Shown piece by piece: positions 27,700 to 39,759 of a stretch of 64,000 nt of DNA; positions within the stretch are counted from its first letter, which is position 1, and every line of letters starts with the position of its first letter. Origin of the DNA: Pisaster brevispinus (taxonomy: Eukaryota > Echinodermata > Asteroidea > Forcipulatida > Asteriidae). The DNA lies in contig JAMKCF010000018.1 of assembly GCA_023634235.1 (NCBI GenBank), positions 8,506,768-8,570,767 of the forward strand, written 5' to 3'. The position numbers were made by a program, and so were the translations under genes. A model generated the notes under the pieces. That model was given only the letters and a program-made list of their open reading frames with translations, was not told the DNA's origin and ran no database searches.

Positions 27700-29250
27700 G
27701 ATAAGTTTTATGTTGAAAACAAATCAATCTATTTGTCCTAATAAAAGATAAAGACAAGCTCAGCGCTAACCTGCTGTTAAATAACCATGATTGTCTGGCC
27801 TCAATGAAAATGGTCAATCAAAATCGGCGGCCAGAGCGCGATTTTTTTTTAGCCCATTTTTTGAGATCACGAAACAACGAAGTAATAGTCCGTTCGGGAT
27901 GATAGGAACGTTATTTGAATAAAACCATCAATGAATTTCCACTCTATGACTGAGTGAAATACGGGGGGAAATGGTTCATGTAAGAATGGGACCAAGGGTT
28001 TTTTTAAGCGCCGGAAGCGTTGTAGAAATAGAGGGTCAAGGGGCTTTTTATTGGGGACCAAGCGCTAATAGCGCCGAGGCACCGGGTTATTTCGAAGCCT
28101 GTAGATGAATACATGCAGGGCTTGAATTTGGTGAAAAAATCCACAAGACTGCAGGGCTTGTAGCTCAAAACTTTTACTGGCCACAAAATTTGTTACAAGA
28201 CCGGAATCAAAATGAGAAAAACACTACATGTATCTACACAGGCTCACATTTTAAATTTTTTTTTATCAATCATTAAGAGAAGATTTATATAATTTTTCTT
28301 GTGGGTAATACTTCAATACTCAACTGAATTGAAAGAAACATGTATTTATCAGTTTAAATAAAAAATACAGTGAGGTGTTGTTATTCAAAAACACAAGACC
28401 ACCATACGCCATGTACACTGTACTTGTAAGGTCGTGAGTTTTTGGCCCAACGTTACAATCACTAGCCCAACGTTACAATCACTAGCCTGGGTCTGCGGTC
28501 CAGTGTCAAGTTTGAGCCCTGTCATGATTAAATTTAGAAGGTCAAACAAAGATAGTATAAGGAGGCCTGGAAGCATAGGAGTATAGAGAACAATTCTTTC
28601 CAGAAGCCCAAGCCCTATAATTTTTCAAAGGACATATATTTGATTTCCCTTTTTTACGATGTACTCTGACTACAAGATTCTATGCTTGTATCCCATTCCT
28701 CAAAATATTTGCTTTATCTGCCCCTCTAATTTGATATTTTCCACTTCTCTTTTTGTCTTGTCAGATTGCTCACCACATGAGAAATGATGAATCACGTGAT
28801 ACAGGTTACATGTTAGTGAACTACGACCAGGCACTAATCAATCATGGGGTGTTTTGCCTTAATGAGACTTGACCGAAGTTGACTTCATTAGTACCAGCTT
28901 GCTGACAGCAAGGAGTTCAGGGTAGTAGCGATTTACAGGCAAACCCTAATCTTCTAGTGCCTATCCTGTGTCAGAGTTTCCACTGGACTAACACCAAGTG
29001 AGTATTGTTTTATAGATAGTTCCCACTCAGTGTAAAGTCGGCCATTTGCATTTGCGAAGACTGCTTGCATCGCACTGGATTTTGATCAAATTCCTTGCAT
29101 GATTGGTCTGTAAACCACTTTGCTGTGCAGAACAATTCGAATGCTTGACACAGCTCAAAGCCAAAACCCAAGTTGCCCGTAAAGGTGGCCTTTCTGCCTC
29201 CATGATTGTAGACTAGCCTCCACTTTTATGTCATTTCACACCAACATGTG
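27700..29250. other. Non-coding, no gene supported
   Basis: A direct duplication of GCCCAACGTTACAATCACTA is visible at 28,445-28,485. Short exon-like pieces (28,768-28,804 between TTGTCAG and GTTACA) are not convincing. No RNA gene is seen. Confidence 0.4.
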
Positions 29251-29277
29251 TGGACTTGCGTGGTACAATGTATACGT

Positions 29278-30021
29278 AAGGTCAGAAATCCATGTGTCCA
29301 TCATGCGTTGTTTGTAATGCGTATTATGCAATGCATACAAATTTTAATATACACGTTGAGCAATGTGGACACATGGATTTATGTGCATTGTTTGGTGCAT
29401 ATTTATGCATTGCAAACTACACATTACGCACAATGCATGACAAACACATGGATTTCAAGCCTATGTGTGGTGTGCCTGGCCCAATTGTTATTTGGGCCTT
29501 CACTCCGCAATCCTGTTACTCCATGTAGAGGGTTTTGGGATAGTTCGGAATAACAACTGCAACAATAGACACAATCGGCGACCGGAGTCTTGTGACTCAT
29601 AGTCATATAGTGGGTATACAATGATAACAAACCAGGTAAGCGACGTGCAGTGTGCATGGACTTGTGTGACTGCTTCCGAGTGATTGTGCTGTAATGTGGA
29701 AGGCAGCCACCCTTTTCCATGCACGCTGCATGTCGCTTGCTTGGTTTGTTTACTTAGTATACCCACTATGAGTCACATGACTTCAGACGCCAATTGTGTC
29801 TATCGGAATAGTAAAACAATCATCTCTAGAATGATAGAATTAATGCATAGTCCAGGAATCACTTGGAAATAATCTAATCTATTTGATGAGAGACGATCTT
29901 TTATTTCATCTTACATAGTTTGATCAGTCATCATAAATGGCTTTTAAAATAAGGGTTGCGTATACTCTTTACACACATTGCATCTTGCATGACGCCGGTC
30001 ACATGGATTTCTGACCCTAAT
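29278..30021. repeat. Nested palindromic region
   Basis: The outer arms GTCAGAAATCCATGTG (29,281-29,296) and CACATGGATTTCTGAC (30,001-30,016) are perfect 16-bp complements. Inside lie several ATGCAATGCAT/ACACATGGATTT words and a complete smaller foldback at about 29,564-29,806. The open frames in this interval are by-products of the repeats. Confidence 0.65.
29564..29806. mobile_element. Foldback MITE with arms of about 95 bp
   Basis: The left arm starts ATAGACACAATCGGCG and contains GTGACTCATAG...GTGGGTATAC...ACAAACCAGGTAAGCGACGTGCAG. The right arm carries the complements (GTCGCTTGCTTGGTTTGT, GTATACCCACTATGAGTCAC, GCCAATTGTGTCTAT). The spacer is about 55 bp. It is non-coding and recent enough that the arms still align over most of their length. 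Confidence 0.85.
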
Positions 30022-30486
30022 GTTTCATAGCAGGTATTCTCAGTCAACCCATGGAACCCAACAAAAGCTGTGTTTATTTTGCTGCTGTGCAAGCCGCTTA
30101 TTTTGAACTTTTGAAAGAATGCATGTTCCCTTTTGTTTTTATCAGTAGATTGGTGAGAAATCTTGTATTCATGTTCTGGAGGGACTGGATACCAGCCTTG
30201 AGTAACAGAGATTTCAAGGTTTCTTGACACCTGCTGGAGCCAACGTTTCTTCAGAAGGCATTAATCTTAAGAAGGCTGCATGTAGATCGGAGTCCAGAAC
30301 AAGCCGCCCTACAGTGGAGAGGTCAGGCAAGCCCTAGGGAGCGGTAATTTCAAATAGTTTGTTAAATATTCCTTTCCAATGCCATCTTCATCAAGGAGGT
30401 ATGGGACGATGAGACATATATGCAAATTTGGGAAGCAAATGAGTGCATTTAATAGAAGTTAATTTTGAGTGCATTGTCGCTGAATA

Positions 30487-30665
30487 TAATCAGGCCTGGA
30501 ATTACATGGAGGCCATGAAGGCCATGGTCTCTGGTGCCCCTGTTCTTGGCCTTGGATGCCCCTTCAGAAGTTTCCCATAGACTTTTCCAATGGAAGTGCC
30601 CTTTGCAAAATGAAAATGGGCTCGCCCTCTCAAGAATGAAATTCAAAGCCTGTAAAAGCCAGATT
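30487..30665. repeat. Dispersed repeat, second copy
   Basis: Direct, diverged copy of 15,820-15,990 (TTACATGGAGGCCATGAAGG, AGTGCCCTTTGCAAAATG, GCCCTCTCAAG). Confidence 0.6.
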
Positions 30666-30669
30666 TCAT

Positions 30670-32160
30670 CAAGTGGTTATATCCTGTGACAATGCAGGAG
30701 CGATATGAATCAAATGTGTGCGTTATATATCTCATGTATAGACTATAGATCCTTGTCATTTTAAATTTGCTGACAATAAACACAAATAGATACGGAAATA
30801 TGTCCACACCACACTCTGAAAATTTTATAGAAATACTTCTAAACAGCATGGATGTCTCTGATTACACAACTAACCTTGTTCGCAGAGACACAACCTTGCC
30901 TCGTTGGAACAACAGGTGGGAAATGATTATTTTTGGAATGACACCAAGAAACATCCAATAGTAATTCATATTGGACTGCAAAATTTAATAATGGAGTGTT
31001 GCGGCAGTAAATACATGGGATAATAATGGATGTCATGTGATGCATATTTCACAAATCAAATGACAAGGATCTATCTCTGTATGTGCCTGTATTCAGATGC
31101 AAATTATAAGGCAGCAAAATTTGAAAAATGTAGCAAGTTTTGATAAAACACCAGTTCAGTTTTTCCTAAATAACCGTAGCATTGCCCTGTACTACAAATG
31201 TCCAATTATGGTTCTCCCCGTGCACAAGCGAGCGTAATGGGCCAATTCGCGAAAAATTGCGGGCCGATGTGCATGAAATGAAGCTCCGTGGATATGCAAA
31301 AACAAAAATTACTGTTATTGTTTCAAAGTATTCAGATCAAATTCTCCAAAAACATGAAAATAAAATGACTAGATTGCACAGAAGGGTTTTTAAAACCAAA
31401 GATAACACCAAGTAAAGAACGAGGACCTTGAGTTTCAATTCAGCATGCTTTTAGGCCAATCTTCCAAAGTTTTGAGGAAAAAAACCTGGGGGAACCCTGG
31501 TAAGAGCAGGTACTTTAAGCTATAAATTACCGTTAACTATAAAAATTGCAAATAAATATTCTAGGAACAATGACTGCAGACACAGCATGCGCAAGTTTAA
31601 AGCTGACTTCCCATCATTATTTTGTGCACAACTTGACCTTTCACAAAGGTCACTTTAAGGTCATGTACAGTGTAGTATGTTGTAACCAATACAAATATGG
31701 GGTAACTAGGTTAATTGGCCCTGCTAATACCTAGTCCTAAAATTAGGCTGATTACTTCAAAGGGTTGGTTATTTGGAAAGTTTAAGACCGATGAATCTAA
31801 GCTCTAATCTTACCATATTGTCTTTGTTTACACCCCCCATATCAAAATAGAGGCTAATTAGGTAATGGCCTTTTATAAATCCAAGTCGTCAATATTGTGA
31901 AAGTGTATGTTATGAAAATATGCATGAAACTTTTTAATACAAGTGTCTCTCGTACACTGGCGATTTCTAAATACTTTATCGTGCCACATTTCTTGGTTCA
32001 CCATTAACGGAAGCAGCCATCTTTCTTCGTGTCTTTAGTCGAGGAACATCCTCTTTGTCATCAGTCAGTCATCCCATCTATCCATCTCTGTCCATCTCTG
32101 ATTTGTGCCTCTGTTTTCTGGTCTCGGGTTCTAATCCTCTGCTAACTTGATCAGTTGAGA
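30670..32160. other. Non-coding, no gene supported
   Basis: A short inverted pair around ATCCTTGTCATTT (30,750) and AAATGACAAGGATC (31,060) brackets about 300 bp. The open frame at 31,182-31,415 has no recognisable domain, and its end resembles a stretch near 35,697-35,715, so it is likely repeat-derived. 31,420-32,160 shows nothing. Confidence 0.4.
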
Positions 32161-32164
32161 GGTG

Positions 32165-33460
32165 GTTCATCGCCTCATTGTCATCATCCTTGCCCACAAG
32201 TCCTCAAAGGACTCTGTGGCACTATTTGTTAGGTGATGCTTTACCATGTTTACTAATAAAAAAATGAAAAAAAGCATACCACTGAATGAGAGCTCTTTGG
32301 TTGATCTTCATTAGCTGAAGCTGCCTGGTGAGGGTGGTGTTGTCCAGCACCCTGTTCCGGATGTTCCTGAAGGCTATGGATATCAGTGCCCCCTGCTGTG
32401 GTTTTACAAATGAATACAATTTTTTTTCTCTGAAATTAACCCCTGAATGGATATGCAGCCATGGTACATCTTGCTAGTCTTTTAGATTATCTCAAAGCAG
32501 AGGCCTTCTTTTTTTGTTGGCTTTGTTGCCCGGTGGTGTGGTTTGTAGACCAGTGGCTGCTAGTAATTTTCCATCAGGCAAATACATTTTGATGATCGCA
32601 TCTACTTGTGATGTAATAGAAAGGCTCTTAAGGTTGACAAGTGACTCGGCCAGCTGGTCTACTTTTCCCCAACCTGGATCTCCGGTGGTATCCACAGCCT
32701 CATTGCTGTCCTTCTCAGTGTCCTTTACATACTTCTGGAAAGCATTCCTGGTACAAAATAAACAGCCCTTCATTAATCATTAATCATTAATCATCAGTTA
32801 TTGAAACGCTTTAGGTAATATATTTTGTCATTTTCATTTATTTTATCTTCCATGAGCTCCTCATGGTGATGGTACTGTCGGGAGGGAGTTGTCTGTGGAC
32901 ATCAATCAGGGGATCGAGAAACTTGTGTGTCCTCGAGCCCTCATGTGAGGTGGTGCCTTGATACATCTTAATTGTCTCTTCTGCTCCTGGTGCCCATTTA
33001 ACTCTTCACTAAAGCCACTCCAAGGGAGTTACTATTGATGTATCCAGAGGTAGGCTTTCTATCTGTTTAAACGTCGTCTCAAATCCTCTGGAATGACGCC
33101 AACAGTGAGCTCTCAAATGATGTGGTGCCTCCTGCACACCTGTACACTGGTTGATGAACCCCTCCTTTTATGATATTGCCAGTACGGCAATATAACGAAA
33201 ATCCAGGGGGTTCTTGAATACAGATTAATAAGTGGCGCTTTTGTTCGATAAAGATGGTAGCCATTTCATATTTTAGTAAAGGCACTCCAAGGGAGTCGGT
33301 CACTGCAGACATATCCAGAAGAAGGCTTTCTATTTTATTGGATGTCGCCTCAAAACCTCTGGGATAGTACCAACTGTGAGGGGCCATCTCTCTTGGTGAG
33401 TGCCTTTGCAACTGCTGCATCTCCCGGGTTTTGATGCCAGCATCGGCCATCTAAGCTCGC
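32165..33460 (-). pseudogene. DUF6729 element fragment F (core end, helical exons, tail)
   Basis: Four blocks lie in canonical order on the minus strand. The core end (33,070-33,450) holds SLGVPLLKYE, HLLICIQEPPGFSLYCRTGN and VYRCAGGTTSFESS. The helical exon (about 32,495-32,747) reads PGWGKVDQLAESLVNL and QVDAIIKMYLPDGKL after a TTGTACCAG acceptor. The second helical exon end (32,280-32,395) reads ALISIAFRNIRNRVLDNTTL and NQRALIQW before GTATGC. The tail near 32,165-32,226 reads NSATESFEDLWARMMTMRR then stop. It is more diverged from A and B than C or D are, so it is an older copy. The catalytic LES has become FES and upstream exons are missing. Confidence 0.65.
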
Positions 33461-33469
33461 TGTGCTTGG

Positions 33470-34450
33470 TTTAGTAGCTGAACATCTGAGAGTTCCCACT
33501 GGAAGATGCAGCTAGAGATGCTTCAATACATCAATATTTGTTAAGTTGTATGTTTAATATATTTTTTGTGCTGAAATATATTGTTTGTGCTGCATTCTCT
33601 TTCAAATCTGTCATGTTGTTTTAAGCCCGGAAAAAAAAACCAAGCAGAGTTTTAGGAGTCCCCAGATGAAGCTTATTTAGCCCACCCTTCCCCATTATTA
33701 AAGTCTCACCAATACCCCCATGGCACAGTCTTGTACAACACTCTCATCAGCCCGAGCAGCATTCCACCTGGTTGACCTTGTTGGTTGATGCAGGAGAATT
33801 ACCAGTTGTCCTTGCTCGGAGAAGTGTCGCAACATTGATGACGCATCCACAGCCTTGTCGTCACTGTCCTACCATCTGGAAAACATATAGAAAACAACCC
33901 AGCCCTTCTAGTCACAGTTAAAAAATTGAAAAGATATAGGTTGGTTCATCATTTTCATTTATCTCTATTGCTATCCATGGGTTCCTTCCTCTTCCATTGA
34001 AATCTTTGGATGGTAAGGGGAGGAGGGAGTGGTTTACTGGGGGAGTTGTCATTAGTGAGGAGATTGAGAAACTCTGATCTCGATCCCTCATCAATCTCAG
34101 TGTAGTTATGCCGGAATGACATTTGTTTCATTCTTGCGAAATGATATTTACATTCTTGCCAAACTACTCTAACTCTGAGGCTCTTTGCTTTTTTTTGTTT
34201 TTCTGCTGTAATATACGTATATACTTTTTTTTTTTTACTAATAACTTCACACTAGAAAAATATAAGTCACATGAGTTTAAGAAAAGCAATTGAATGCAAC
34301 AATCTAAAGTAATATTTTAATGGAAACATTTTTCAGATGTTAAATGTGAAGAAAAAGCACCACAGTTATATTAACCTATTTCGACGTCAACATTCTCAAA
34401 CGCTTGCAACAAGGAATTAGCTGTCTACCTATTTTTACATTTTCATGAAT
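33470..34450. other. Interval without recognised exons
   Basis: AT-rich DNA between fragment F and the 3' end of copy D. The wording near 33,690-34,110 may be eroded element sequence, but I could not match it to a block with confidence. Confidence 0.3.
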
Positions 34451-34479
34451 GTTTTCAATTTAGTACATATACATGAATG

Positions 34480-35389
34480 GGTTTAGCACATGCTGTCCCA
34501 GCTGGTTCACAGCAGAGTGCAGATAGCTACAGTACACCCTAAGGTTTGGGGACTCGGTGATTGTAGGGATAGGCTTGAAAGTGGATGTCCTTGGCTGTAG
34601 TTTCTCCAAAGAGTAACAAATACAACCAAAAAACAAAATTGTTGTCAGAGGTTTAAAAAATATGCAAATAAAAGAAGCAGACAAATGGAAACAATGGCCA
34701 ACAACCAGGGTTGAATCTATTGAGGTGGAGATGGAAGGACTCCAGAGATGTTGACCCACGAGCACATCTGAAGATTGGTAGTGTGACCCTACCAACAAAT
34801 GACTCTCCAGTTTTTGTGTATTGCTGGGACTCCTTGATTTCCCAGAAGCGGGTAGAATCCAACAGGGTTACTTTGAGGGTAACAAGCTCTGTTTACTGTC
34901 TAAATTAGTAAGAAGTGCCTTGATGAGGTGGGTCCTTGCATCAAAGCTCTGAATAGTACGCCGGCAGTGCCAGTCTACATTCATCTGCCAATGTTGTTTG
35001 ACACAACTTCTGACAGATTTTTAAGGCCCGCGGTGATAAGCTGTTTGCTTTTGTTTCTCTTGAAGTTGAGTTCGAGAAGATGCACATTGATAGCTGCTGA
35101 ATAAATGCTGCAGCCAGATGAAAAACGTCCCATGATGTGTCAGATGTCAAGATGTACCTGTATAGTAGGCCAGTCAATGAGAAGAATTGAATTATTTCTG
35201 CAGCACTCTCTGTCAATGTAGAGTAGTTGAGGTGGGGCACACCGGCAGACTGGTACTGTGCAACAAGACCCATGGCCATCCAATCAAGGCTATGACCTTC
35301 TGCTGCAGTAAAGACGCTCATCAGCACCTGTCCATTTTCATTTCCCATGTTGGTGGCCCATGCTGCTGTACAGCAAGTTTTTTGGCTAC
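34480..35389 (-). pseudogene. Copy D, second core module and truncated linker exon
   Basis: The minus strand encodes MGNENGQVLMSVFTAAEGHS and other core segments from 35,389 (acceptor ATTTCACAG) to 34,706 (AACCCTG/GTTGTT), with a deletion through the VDRDCC-DIWHF region and many frame changes. VTLPIFRCARGSTSLESFHL is still clear at its end. The linker piece (34,480-34,603) keeps DIHFQAY then LGQHVL, with an internal deletion. Copy C has the same second core module at 45,027-45,440 and linker at 44,820-44,928, with the same GTTGTT donor. The doubling therefore predates the C/D duplication. Confidence 0.65.
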
Positions 35390-35889
35390 CTGTGAAACAA
35401 TGATATAAATTGTAAAGGAAATTTTTATTTTATTTCTGAGGCATGAGTCAAGAATGTTTTTGTAATTTTTTTTTTAAAAGGTCAGTCCCACCTTCTTTGT
35501 ACAGGGATGTGAATTCTCCGTTTTTAACCGGAATTCTGTTTTTGTTTGCCCTCCAAAAATATAGATTTCCGTTTTTTTTGCCCCCCCCCCCAATTTTGTA
35601 TTTTATATTTTTTCAAATTTTTTTCTTTCAATTTTAAGATAAAATTCATAACAAAAACGAAGAAAAAACCATATATAACGCCCAAGATTGCAGAGTAGGG
35701 CTTTTAAAACCAAAGATAAATGTTAATATTGGGCTTCATGCTTGCAAGTTTTTGAGCTCGCATGCTTTTGCGCTTTGGGCTCAGAGTTCAGGCTTTTTTT
35801 TCAACAGCCTATCACATCCCTGTTTGTAGAATCAAGCTTCAACAAGCGTCTGAATGTAAATGTGATGGCTGCCTTTGATCTTATCAATC

Positions 35890-36638
35890 TATTGAGGTGG
35901 ATATGGAAGGACTCCAGAGATGTTGAACCGTGAGCACACCTGAAGATCGGTAGTGTGACACCATCAACTAGTGACTCTCCAATCTTGGTGTACAGCCGTA
36001 CACCTTCCGGGTCCTGGATGCAGGCAATGTGCCTCTGCTGGGACTCCCAGATTTCCCAGATGCAGGTAGCATCCAACAGGGGTACTCAGAGGGTATCGTG
36101 CCCCTGTTCACTGTCAAAATTTCTAAGGGGTGCCTCCTCAACACCATGGGTAGTGCGTCGGCAGTGTAGTGCAAGGCCCTTTTTCTCGATGTTGTTGGAC
36201 ACAGCTTCCTCAGATGGATTTCTGAGGCCCTCAGTGATTAACCTCGCCTTTTTGCTCTCTTCAGAAGGTCAACATCCTCAGCACTCCATGAAAATATGCA
36301 CGATAGCTGCCGCAGAAAGAAGGAGTACAGCTGGTGTGAGTCTGTCATGCAGCCAGATGCGAAACGTCTCATGAAGTGCCAGATGTCAAGACGAACCTGC
36401 ATATTTGGCCAGCCAGGGAAAAGAAGTGACTTGGTACTGCAGCAGTCTCTGTCAACGTAAAGTAGTTGAGGTGGGGACACACCCGCAGACTGGTACTGGC
36501 AACAAGGTCCTTGGCCATCCCGTCAAGGCCATGACCTTCTGCTGCAGTCAAGACGCTCATCAGCACCTGTCCATTCTCATTCCCCACGTTGGTGGCCCAT
36601 GCTGTAACGTAGACGTGTCCAGCAATTTTTTTGTCTAC
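35890..36638 (-). pseudogene. Copy D, first core module
   Basis: The minus-strand acceptor AACGCAG/GTAGAC is followed by WATN.GNENGQVLMSVLTAAE, GHGLDGMAKDL, LLYVDRDCCSTKSLLFPGW, VRLDIWHFMRRFASGC, SWSAEDVDLLKRAK, and the end module IACIQDPEGVRLYTKIGESL, LPIFRCAHGSTSLESFHIHL. All three candidate acidic residues survive. Single-base indels near 36,500 and 36,245 break the frame. The proteins of A, C and D together give the family consensus for this core. Confidence 0.7.
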
Positions 36639-36743
36639 CTGCGTTACAATGGAATAAATTGTAAAGGAACTTTTTTTAATTACTGAGGCGAGAGATGGTC
36701 AAGAAAGTTTTTTTAACAAATTTTTTAAAAAGGTCAGGCTCAC

Positions 36744-37403
36744 CTTTTTGTAGAATCAAGCTTTAACACGCATCGAAATGTAGATGTGATGGCTGCCTTG
36801 ATCTCGTCAATGCGCTGCTGAACATCATTGCAGTAGACCTGCAGCAGCCACTTGTAATGTCGGTACGTGGGTCATTGGGGGTGGGTCATCGAATGAAGGG
36901 CGTGAGATGAGGCTGTGGTCCCCTGCTCGAGAAAACTCTTGACATTGAGAGAGGTAGTGAGCAGTCTTCTTCAGCCAGGCCTCACTGTGCTGTTCTCGAA
37001 GCTTTCACTGGAGCTGGGAGGGACTGTTCCCAAGCCCTCTGCAGCTCAGAAGGCGAAGTACCCGAAGATCACAGGCCTGGTTGTATGTAAGTACTGCAGG
37101 AAACTGCAGATGATGCCCAACATCCAACTGGTCCAGGATGGGCAAACTCCAACTGATGACCTTCTTTTTGCAGTGAGATCACTCCAGGTATTCAGCTGCC
37201 AAGTTGTACAATCCATCAATATCAACATCCTGACGCACATGCAGGTACATACCGGCTGAGTGGAGTTCCCGGCCACTGCAAGTTTTCGTGGGGCAAGTCA
37301 GTGCCCATAACCTTCTGTGGTAGTCAAGACACTAATTAGTACCTGTCCATGCGCGTTCCTCATGTTTGTGACCATATGAGTGTCCAGCAAGCTTATTGGC
37401 AAT
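36744..37403 (-). pseudogene. Copy D chimeric exon (core start fused to DUF6729)
   Basis: It starts after GATATCACAG with ATTGCCAATAAGCTTGCTGG (core exon start, QIANKLAGHSH), reads through VL.SVLTTTEGYG, then switches within GGGCACTGA to the middle of the DUF6729 exon: LTCPTKTCSGRELHSAGMYL, VRQDVDIDGLYNLAAEYLE, FPAVLTYNQACDLRVLRLLS. It ends at DSTKK. Copy C has the same junction at 46,372-47,038. Copy D lacks 6 nt beside the junction and has its own TGA codons. Confidence 0.75.
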
Positions 37404-37614
37404 CTGTGATATAATAAAATAAATTGTAACGGAAAACATTTTAAACATTAGAGGAGATTCAAAATAAATTGAAAGGCAGGGAAAGACCATTAGCCAAAAT
37501 GAATGTAATACGCATGTTTTTTGTCAACCAAACACTGGAAAAAACTAAACAAACAAATAAAAATTACAAAACGAATAAAACTATAACAAAACAAAGGCAT
37601 GATGCTTCAAACTT

Positions 37615-37868
37615 GCTCCCAAAATAGCTAATTTAGCAGAGGGTGCTGAAGATCACGGTGGTCGTCTGAAGTGTGGGTATGTTGCAGCTCCTCATTCGCA
37701 TATCTCCACTGCTTCCAGCCCCTCCAGATATGAATCATGTACTCCTACAGAGCAAATTTGTTCGCACTGAGGGCTAGGAAGATGAACTTTGCGTTTTACT
37801 CCTCTGGGCACTGACTATGTAGGCATAGTATCCAAGGTCATTCTTCAAGGCCCACTTGAATGTCATAC
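37615..37868 (-). pseudogene. Copy D N-terminal block
   Basis: The minus strand reads MTFKWALKNDLGYYAYIVSA QRSKTQSSSP, then an in-frame TAG before NLLCR, then diverged sequence. It is the counterpart of copy C 47,253-47,504, with the same TAG after SSSP. The donor at the 3' end is mutated (GCAAG instead of GTAAG in C). Confidence 0.65.
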
Positions 37869-38090
37869 CTTAAGAAGATTTAAAAGCTAGTCCTTGGCGT
37901 TTTCTCTAGACTTGTTGTGCCTATTAGAGAATATTGGGGGAAAATAGTGATGTGTAGCAAGACATGCAGCCAAATTAATTTACATGTAGACTGGCAGCAA
38001 TCATTGACTTCTCACATTATTCACGTTAATATTCAAGTACTTAAACTAGTACATGAATGGAGTTAAGATTGAACAAATGAAAAGATATAC

Positions 38091-38391
38091 CACTGAATAA
38101 GGGTTCTCTGATCTCCATCAGCTGGAGCTGGATGTGTGTAGTGAGGGATGTATTGGACAGCACCTTGTGTCGGATGTTTCTGTAGGCAGCGCAGATAAGT
38201 CCCCATCGCTGAATTGTTTAGTATGCATTGAAGATGAGACCCCATCGCTGAACTGTTTTGCCCTCCTCTCGGAACTGTCCTGGAAAGAGGGAGCACAGCT
38301 TCTCCATCAGACATTTCATATACCTGTTGCTGTCTGACCATGAGGCAGAACCAGTGTTTTCACCCAAGAAACAGGGTCTCATAACACTGGA
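38091..38391 (-). pseudogene. Copy D second helical exon, duplicate b
   Basis: It reads FLGENTGSASWSDSNRYMKC LMEKLCSLFPGQFREEGKTV, QRWGLIFNAY, then RWGLICAAYRNIRHKVLSN and IQLQLMEIREPLFSG before GTATAT. It is joined directly to the end of the zinc-ribbon exon at 38,392 without an intron, which is not the order in copy A. The open frame 38,134-38,337 on the + strand is its shadow. Confidence 0.65.
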
Positions 38392-38943
38392 ACCCCCTTT
38401 AACACCATCCTTGCCCAACACTCTTCTTGGGTTTCTTTATCGGTTTTGGCACAGTACCAGTTGCCGTAGTACCGTGCTTGGCTTGAAGTTGCTCTAGGTT
38501 GCTTAAACTTACTGCAGATTGATACTCCAGTGCGGGCAGCATACTTTTTGTCGGAAATGCCCGTCTCCTCGTCCTTGGTGGCATGCCGGCGATAGTGTGC
38601 TGTACTGCGAGGGATGGGCCTTTCCTCTACATTTCTGGGATGGTCCTGAGAAGCTGAATGTAGCTGGCTGGGGGTGACAGGGAAAAAGAAGCAGACTTTG
38701 GGAACTGCAGGGTGCACAGAGGGTGCTGGTTGCTGTGGGTGGGTGAGGGCTGGCTGTGATCTAGATCTAAAGGTTCCCTGGCCAGCAGTATTGACAGGAT
38801 CCAGGCACATTTAGGGTCAGTGGCTTGTGCACTGGAGGAAGTAGGGGCTCAGAAGATGTCAAGGGGGGCCTTGGCGTACTAATGCCCATCTCCAAGACCT
38901 GCCTTTCCCTCTTCTTAGATTTGCTGTTGTCAGGTTGTGCTTG
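38379..38943 (-). pseudogene. Copy D C-terminal zinc-ribbon exon
   Basis: It reads NSKSKKRERQVLEMGISTPR PPLTSSEPLLPPVHKPLTLN, then stops, and in the frame of 38,379-38,810 RNVEERPIPRSTAHYRRHAT KDEETGISDKKYAARTGVSI CSKFKQPRATSSQARYYGNW YCAKTDKETQEECWARM. The first Cys pair is CSKF here (CSKC in A). It keeps open the junction that is frameshifted in copy A. The 143-codon frame is the longest intact piece of the C-terminus. Confidence 0.7.
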
Positions 38944-39067
38944 TAAGAAAAAACAGGAAAACAAAGCAAAATTAAAACAAGCAGCCAATTGAATGTAGAC
39001 TGGCAACAATCATTCACATGAATATCTTTAATCGGTTTAACATAGTACATGAATGCGAAAGACATAC

Positions 39068-39327
39068 CACTGAATAAGGGTTCACTGATCTCCATCAGCT
39101 GGAGCTGGATGTGTGTAGTGAGGGATGTATTGGACAGCACCTTGTGTCTGATGTTTCTGTAGGCAGCGCAGATGAGTCCCCATCGCTGAATTGTTTTGTA
39201 TGCATTGAAGATGAGTCCAAATTGAATTGTTTTGCCCTGCTCTCGGAACTGTCCTGGAAAGAGAGAGCACAGCTTCTCCATCAGACATTTCATATACCTG
39301 TTGCTGTCTGACCATGTAGTGTACATG
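39068..39327 (-). pseudogene. Copy D second helical exon, duplicate a
   Basis: It reads WSDSNRYMKCLMEKLCSLFP GQFREQGKT, then LICAAYRNIRHKVLSNTSLT and IQLQLMEISEPLFSG before GTATGTC. It is the canonical position upstream of the zinc-ribbon exon. Duplicate b lies 0.7 kb further downstream. Confidence 0.65.
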
Positions 39328-39441
39328 TTCAGCTGAAAAATGTATTGGAAGCTGAAGACATTTAATTCTTGTACAAGAGAGGTACTTTCAAAATAGTATC
39401 TAGAGTCAGATTTTGCATGAATGAAAATGTAGGTTTACATG

Positions 39442-39701
39442 CCTTCTTGTAGTGTCCACACCAAGTATACTGCTGTTCCCCTAGAGGGCTTGAACCTCCT
39501 CTTGGCTAGTTTTGTCAGCTCCTGGGGCCTTGGCTGATAGTATGATATAGTAAGTGTTGAGGGCGTTCCATAGTTCGATGATCTTGTCAGCCTGGCTCTG
39601 GCTGATGATGCCACTCTTGTGCTGGAACCGAAGGAGGTAGTCTTGCCAGACACTTCACCTTGTCAAATCGGGGGATATTGTCGGGCCAACAGTCTCATAT
39701 C
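39442..39701 (-). pseudogene. Copy D helical exon
   Basis: It follows a CCTGCGCAGG-like boundary and reads PDNIPRFDKV, LLRFQHKSGIISQSQADKII, ELWNALNTYY and LAKRRFKPSRGT in shifting frames. It matches copy A exon 9. The donor is mutated (CATGTAAACC instead of GTATGCAAACC). Confidence 0.6.
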
Positions 39702-39759
39702 CTGCGATACATAAAGACAGACAATGCGTCACTGTTTTCAATTTCAGATCTTCTATTTT

